Source: Siphonodentalium dalli
Taxonomy: Eukaryota > Mollusca > Scaphopoda > Gadilida > Siphonodentaliidae
Assembly (NCBI GenBank): GCA_032622095.1
Contig: CP136069.1
Span: 9,936,036 to 10,000,035 of the forward strand
Reading direction: 5' to 3'
Length of the DNA stretch: 64,000 bases
A program made the translations under genes and the position numbers. Positions 58,505-64,000 of this stretch are shown here, piece by piece (position 1 is the first letter of the stretch; every line of letters begins with the position of its first letter). The notes under the pieces are model-generated. The model made no database searches. It was not told the DNA's origin and saw only the letters and a program-made list of their open reading frames with translations.

Positions 58505-60204
58505 TAGATCATGCCATGAATGATCTCTACTCTGGGTAATATGATTATGAGAGGCCACATTCACATTGAATTGCGCTTAAGTGCAATTGAATGCGCTTAA
58601 GCAAAATTTATTGCACTTAAGGGCAAACGATTGTGCATAAGTGCGATAAAATATTGTGCTTAAGTACAAATAGGGCATTCATGCTTAAGCATTATGAGTT
58701 GCACTTAAGCATGATTAATTGCGCTCAATTAGTGCAATTAATTGTAACTACTATCTAGCCTACCCATAAAATATTAATTGTCATAACCTGGAGTATCGCC
58801 TAGCATCACAAGAAGAGCATGTGCTAATTTTAACCTTTTTAAATAAGCCTAGTACAGTTACCTCTAACTGTATGTGTGCAACATTCAAAGATAATCCATA
58901 ATGTCATATAATTATCAGCGTCCCTTATATCCAAAAAATGGATGTCTCCTCTAGTATGTTTTAATATATTTTTTTTAAAGAATTTTTGCACAGATTTGGG
59001 CCATAGCTATGGTCATATAGCAATAATGTGGTGTCACTGTATGAGGGTTTACTTATTTACTTAAATCGTGTGAAAAACCCTAAATATTGTCATATTATCA
59101 GCATCCCTGTCCCAAAAATATGTGTTTCATTCTGGGAGCTTTGGTGTCTCACTCCTCGAGCTCTGGTAGTTTTATTAAATCAGCGTCTCTTGTAGTATGT
59201 CCATGTCATAAACTGTAGCGCGAATATGGTGTCACTGAGGACCTGCTTCCCTCATATGGTGCACATGTATACTGGTATATACTCGAAAATCAAAGTTGCA
59301 CCAACTAATACAGAAGTCAATGCTATCACGAATTGCCTGAACTAAAACAGAAGGTAATGCTATCGCGAGTCTACCATATCAATAAAGAACTTAGACTTGC
59401 TCCCTACCCATCCAAATTAATGAAAACAAGAGGTGATATGTCAGTAAGAACTATAAGGTTGAGTTATGGATAAACCTATTTATTCACCAGGGGTGTTTTA
59501 TATAATAGTTACATATAACCATGAAATGCGCTTAAGATTAGCCAATTGATTGCGCACAGCAAGATTGATTGCGCTTAAGCACAAATAATTATGTTTTCAA
59601 GAACAAATTACTATGCTTAAGCGCAATCGACTGCACTTAAGATCAATGATTGCGCTTAAGAACAATGATAAGTTCAAGTAATTCTGCTTAAGTGTAATTA
59701 TTTGTGCTTAAGTGCAATTAATTGCGCTCAAGTGCAATTAATTGCGCTTAATCACACTTCATTACTAAATGGCAATTTGGCCTCCCAGAGGCTAATGCCC
59801 GTAGAAATCATATTGTACCAATGAAAAACCTGGGAACTTTTTGAGGTTTTGATAGGGAACCTTATAAAGCTGAAAAAATAACACGGGAATATATTTCTTT
59901 GTTAATACCTGTCGCTTAACAGTTTATTCATAAGTAGGCGAAAGTGCCAGCTCGAGATGACATTATTTAACAGACTTGACGGGTGAGTTTGCTATGCGCA
60001 CTTACAATCATGGAATTTCCCCCATACTTTGAAGTTGATTATCGAGGAACAATTATAAACAAATAAATATGTTCCCTGCCTTGTTTTTTCAATGTTATAA
60101 AGTTCCCTATCAAAACATAAAAAAGTTCCCAAGTTTTGTACTGATGGAATAAGATCTCTACAGGCGATAAGCAGAGTAAAGATTCATGGCATGATCTAGG
60201 GGAG
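58505..60204. mobile_element. Palindromic element split by a nested element
   Basis: The left tip GATCATGCCATGAATGATCT (58506) and the right tip (TTCATGGCATGATCT ending 60204) are inverted. The rest of the left arm resumes at about 59793 (GCCCGTAGAAATCAT, CTGGGAACTTTTTGA), and the right arm is 60095-60204. The same contiguous arm is at 302-434. So 58549-59788 is an insertion in the left arm. Confidence 0.65.
58549..59788. mobile_element. Nested 1.24-kb element with CTTAAG subterminal arrays
   Basis: The ends GAGGCCACATT and (inverted) GAGGCCAAATT look like short terminal inverted repeats. The left cluster (58570-58742) has six CTTAAG cores and the right cluster (59525-59757) seven, mostly in TGCGCTTAAGTGCAATTA-like contexts. 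The interior (58900-59300) is a diverged copy of the 390-bp dimer of 48-51 kb. There is no transposase ORF. Clustered palindromes near both ends suit transposase-binding sites; this is inference. Confidence 0.6.
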
Positions 60205-60501
60205 GGGGTTTCTTCAATTTCAACTAGATAGCTCCAGGCTGTTGACCCAACATTCAACAATAATTTAAACAAGGACTAAATCATGCCAGAAGCTGGGGTT
60301 TGTCCCACAAAAATATTCATGATTGCCAATTACTCAATTAATAAATTCAATTGCAAGTCTATCACAGCTAGTGACAGTCAATTGTGATATTCAGTTATTA
60401 ACAGACTTTTTAATTATATTAAATTTAATTCATTAGTGAAAATTCATACATGTGTTATTGTGTTAAGTACCTTATTAATAAATCATTTAAAATAAGTCTT
60501 C

Positions 60502-60662
60502 TTAAATATATCTCTTCATGATATTGATGATGTCCCTCCCTCCCATGGCAGACCCCAGACTCCTATTCTGAATACTAATAACAAATAGGTGATTTTTCTG
60601 TGTACCAGCAGGTACCAGATAAGAAAATATGGATAGTGACAATGGAGTGAAATCTCCTGGAA
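60502..60662 (-). CDS. Candidate terminal exon, unknown protein
   Basis: On the minus strand, the acceptor GATATATCATACAG ends at 60663. The frame then reads (TT)PGDFTPLSLSIFSYLVPAGT and QKNHLFVISIQNRSLGSAMG, ending GGRDIINIMKRYI at a TAA (60502-60504). It is protein-like throughout and has no donor before the stop, so it would be a last exon. No AATAAA is seen close by. It is not recognised. Confidence 0.3.
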
Positions 60663-60953
60663 CTGTATGATATATCTCACTGAGAATAATTGTCATTGAG
60701 CATCAAATTGATTATTTTTTGTCAAAATGACATATTTTGATATAATTCAGTCTCATACTTCTTGATGAGCTGGAGTTATGGACAATACTTCAGCAGCAAA
60801 AATGTAATTATTTTCATATTTATAACAGTGTGAAATAACCATGGCTTCTATCCTATATTTTTTGTATCCGGTACTCATGATTCACCTCTGTTATTCATGA
60901 TTTATGGCAGGTGCTAGTACATGTATACCATCAGTAGTCAGAGTAATCAAAAC

Positions 60954-61052
60954 TACAGTAATGCCCTAATTAGTCGACTCCAATACCACAGCAGAATTAT
61001 GGGTAACTTTTCCGGATTTAGTCGGAAATATGGCTTGTTGCCATTCATCGGA
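60954..61052 (+). mobile_element. Half-copy of the TACAGTAATGCCC MITE
   Basis: TACAGTAATGCCCTAATTAG, CACAGCAGAATTATGGGTAA and GGATTTAGTCGGAAATATGG are present, ending at CATTCATCGG. The mirrored half is absent. Confidence 0.85.
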
Positions 61053-61149
61053 AATCTCTCCCATATAATAATGAAGTGGCAGTGTCTCAGAAACAGAACA
61101 TTAATTTGATTTGGCCTTACTAAACTCAGCAGAACCACCACCATCATAG

Positions 61150-61331
61150 TACAGTAATGCCCTAAATAATTGACTCCTTAACCACAGCAGAATTATGGGT
61201 AACTTTTGAGCATTTAGTCGAAAATATGGCTTTCCGATGAATGGCAACAAGCCATATTTCCAACTAAATCCTGAAAAGTTACCCATAATGCTGCTGTGGT
61301 TAAGCAGTCGATTAATTAGGGCATTACTGTA
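61150..61331. mobile_element. Full-length 182-bp MITE of the same family
   Basis: TACAGTAATGCCCTAA at the left and TTAGGGCATTACTGTA at the right enclose about 85-bp arms folding at about 61240. The TA at both ends would be the target duplication, as in Tc1/mariner-type elements. Confidence 0.88.
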
Positions 61332-61439
61332 TGTGGTTCATTTATGAGACAAAATACCAAACCTGGAGGGTCGGAACTAAAACTAAAACAAAAAATGTCT
61401 ATTTGGAATAAAATCAATTAACCCTTTCATTATGGGAGC

Positions 61440-62760
61440 AGCATTCACCCTTCCATGATTGGAGCATTGGAAATATTGCGAAAAAACCATGTGCTAATGC
61501 ATTCTCTTATATATGGTAGTTTCCAGTAGGGATCCTAGAATATGTAAGAGAATACATTACATGTACATTGGCCTAACAATATTTACCTTGACCTTGTAAG
61601 CCAGTGCATTCTCTTATATATGTGAGGCTACCTAGTATGGTATCTGCAAATATAAGGGAATGCACTGGCACATGATTCATTGCTCCACCAGCGCAGTTCC
61701 CATCAAGAAATGGTTATATTATATATTCGAGTCTCCCAAGTCCTTCCAACTGCATGTTTTGTAGATTTTATTTTCCTGCTTTACAGAAGAAATTTAATCA
61801 TTTACAAATTTCCAGGATTCACTAAAGATGGATTATCTCTTCCTCTAACATGTGTTGTATAGTTTACTGGTTATAAAATTATAAAAATAAGCCGGAGATA
61901 CCATTAAAATACTGGAAATTGATTGTATACTATTATAATACTAATTGATAGAAGTGTTTCCAGGCAAGGGTCTTCGATTCATATTTATTATGTTATACAC
62001 AGGAAACTATAAAATAATTGTTACAGAAAGAGATAATTATTAATCCATCTGTTAGAGTAAGGATTTTTCAAGTTGTGTGTTTTCAAGAATGGGAGTGTAT
62101 CACACTGAGCCAAATTCAATATATGATGGTCAGATATTTCAAAAACTAGAAATTTTTTGTACAGCCTTTTCATTGTTTTAGTAATTTTCTGACTACAATG
62201 TAGATTGTGTACAAAACATGATTTCTTTATTAGTCTATGATGAAGACAAAACTATTTTTGAACAAATTGTGTGTTAGACTTACAAACTGAAGGGATTTCC
62301 AAACACCTTGCGATGCTATATTTTTACAATTTAAAGTGTTCTAAGAGGAAAGTTCAAATAATTTTGCACATTTCATGACTGGAGCTTCCTGAAATTTTGC
62401 AAAAACACTATACCAATGCATTCCTCTTATATATGCCAGTCTCCCATTGGCAGACTCACATATTTAAGAGAATTCATTGACCTAACAACATTTATCTTGA
62501 CTATGCAAGCCAGTGCATTCTTTTATATATACAAGGTGCCATATGGGAGACCATTATTTATGATTAATCCTTCCATAACTGGAGCTTCATGAATTTTTTT
62601 GAAAACCTGTGCCAATGCATTCTCTTATATATGCGAGTCTCCCATAGGATGCCTTGCATATATAAGAAAATGCATTAAGCTAACAATACTTGTATTGAAC
62701 TTCTAAGCCAGTGCACTCTCTACTGATTGTTTTTTTCTATTTATGCCCCAACATTTGTTA
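61440..62760. repeat. Three 200-bp units with GCATTCTCTTATATATG inverted motifs
   Basis: Units at about 61450-61675, 62370-62555 and 62575-62760 each contain TGGAGC-T, AATGCATTCTCTTATATATG, the near-inverse CATATATAAGAGAATGCATT, CCTAACAA-ATTTA-CTTGA and AAGCCAGTGCATTCT. Confidence 0.75.
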
Positions 62761-63860
62761 AACAGACAAAAATACAAAAAAATGTCATTTTTGGAAAAGT
62801 ATCATGACTGAAGGATTAATCTCAGTCATAAGTTAATTTTAATCACCAAAAACACCAAAACAAATGCCATGAGAAAAGCAGGGTATATGGATTTAAATTA
62901 TTTCAATTTGCTCTGGAGGGGGGGGGGGGTGTTAATATATATTCAGACACGTATGTTACTTTTTTACCTTTGACCATTTCTGCAATTCACCCAGCCCCGC
63001 AACCAATTTCTTTCCCTCTTTACAACTGTTTTCCCCAAGCATTTTTCAACACCCCTCCTCATCTGTCTGTCTGAATATATATGTGGAGATTCTATGAGGA
63101 AAACAAATATTTTTTTCCTCACAGAAACCCCACTGTGAAAATATTTCAGTGAATTTTGTGTTAACTAAAGCTATTGTTCTTGTTTAATATTACAGTTTTC
63201 ACCACTTTTACATGAAATATTAAAGGGACCAATGCACTCGCAGTGCGGCAGTGGGTAAAATGTGCAAATATATTCGATAAAAACATCACCTATTAGAAGA
63301 ACATGGAGAAATAGATCAACTTTGCTCGATTGGCTTAAAGATGGATCATCTCTTCCTAAATTGTTTTCTATAATTTCTAGGGTATAAAATAATAATGATA
63401 AGTCAAGTTGTCAAAGACACCAGTCCAGAAACGCTTCTATCATTTAATATTACAACTGATTGATAATCAGTTGGGACAATCTTTTTTTACTATTTTCCTG
63501 CTTGCTATGCTCCGAACGTTTCCTCAAGCAGTAAAATGTCACAAATTATTTGTAGGTATACTAGTATATATACCAGAAAATTCAAAATAGAATGAACAGT
63601 AATTGATTGAAGCATTTCCGGACATTATTTTATACCCAGGAAAATATATAAAACTTGTAATAAGAATATATAGACCATCTTTAAACTGTAATCAAAATAT
63701 GAAACAGAGATTATTCCTTAAGAAATAATTTCAAGAGAGGGCACTGATTTTCTAACCTTTCAACTCAATCAACCTATATAATTAGGAGGCACAAGTTTGA
63801 AGTCAGAATCACTGAGTGCATTCTATTTACAACCGAAGGGGTTCAGAAACTTTTTTTTAA
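61820..63860. repeat. Diverged 500-bp direct repeat
   Basis: AAAGATGGATTATCTCTTCCT, ATAAAATTATAAAAATAAG, GATAGAAGTGTTTCCAG, TATACACAGGAAA and GTTACAGAAAGAGATAATTA at 61825-62050 have counterparts at about 63335-63725. Similarity is about 70%. Confidence 0.5.
62915..63085. repeat. Poly-G tract and short inverted repeat
   Basis: A G-run of about 12 at 62917 is followed by GTTAATATATATTCAGACA, mirrored by TGTCTGAATATATAT near 63067. Confidence 0.55.
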
Positions 63861-63894
63861 AACTCAATATACATGTGATTGGTATATACACATG

Positions 63895-64000
63895 TACAGT
63901 AATGCTCTAATTAATCGACCTCTTAACCAAAGCAGAATTATGGGTAACTTTTCAGGATTTAGTCGGAAATATATTTCCGACTAAATCCTGAAAAGTTACC
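63895..64000. mobile_element. TACAGTAATG MITE copy running off the window
   Basis: TACAGTAATGCTCTAATTAA, GGGTAACTTTTCAGG and TTTAGTCGGAAATAT turn into the exact reverse complement at about 63973. The right arm is cut by the window end. Confidence 0.88.

Overview
This window looks like nuclear DNA from an animal, most likely a marine lophotrochozoan such as a mollusc. The supports are: AT-rich sequence with no operons and no dense ORFs; short coding blocks bounded by GT/AG splice signals; a very high load of tandem, inverted and dispersed repeats; scattered ACATGTA runs; and decayed copies of animal mobile elements (a Crypton, two LINE types, and a TATDN2-like gene of a kind I recall as expanded in molluscs). 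The taxon is inference, because nothing here is a diagnostic marker gene.

Layout. 0.3-0.6 kb: the end of a dispersed element that recurs at 59.8-60.2 kb. 0.87-10.67 kb: a giant inverted repeat. Its inner parts are a minisatellite running forward (4.0-7.4 kb) and then backward (7.4-9.6 kb); its left arm carries a nested 2.1 kb inverted-terminal-repeat element. 11-16 kb: dispersed repeats, hairpins and a 20-bp tandem array. 16.4-18.7 kb: a 42-bp satellite ending exactly at a candidate minus-strand exon. 20.8-26.2 kb: palindromes, foldbacks, a 24-bp array and a field of TTGGTTC motifs. 28.1-29.9 kb: a broken Crypton tyrosine-recombinase gene (plus strand). 30.1-32.5 kb: two phase-compatible minus-strand exons separated by an intron holding a 52-bp satellite. 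33-40.6 kb: palindromes, a 977-bp element with terminal inverted repeats, a tandem duplication and a possible exon. 40.9-42.2 kb: the 3' part of a CR1/Jockey-like LINE. 42.5-45.3 kb: a MITE and a degenerate retroposon-like array. 46.7-52.2 kb: weak to moderate plus-strand exon candidates around a 390-bp dimeric repeat array. 52.7-55.1 kb: a foldback and fragments of an L1/Tx1-like LINE. 55.5-57.0 kb: a TATDN2-like pseudogene. 58.5-60.2 kb: an element inside an element, with 13 CTTAAG palindromes. 60.5-64 kb: a candidate terminal exon and MITE copies.

No intact protein gene is visible. At least one host gene probably runs on the minus strand across 30-32.5 kb (perhaps 37.7 to 18.7 kb), with its introns filled by satellites and an antisense Crypton. 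Plus-strand exons at 47.8 and 52.0 kb may belong to another gene. I could not name the host proteins. Most long ORFs in the window are by-products of tandem units whose period is a multiple of three. All alignments were made by eye, so boundaries are approximate unless exact bases are described.
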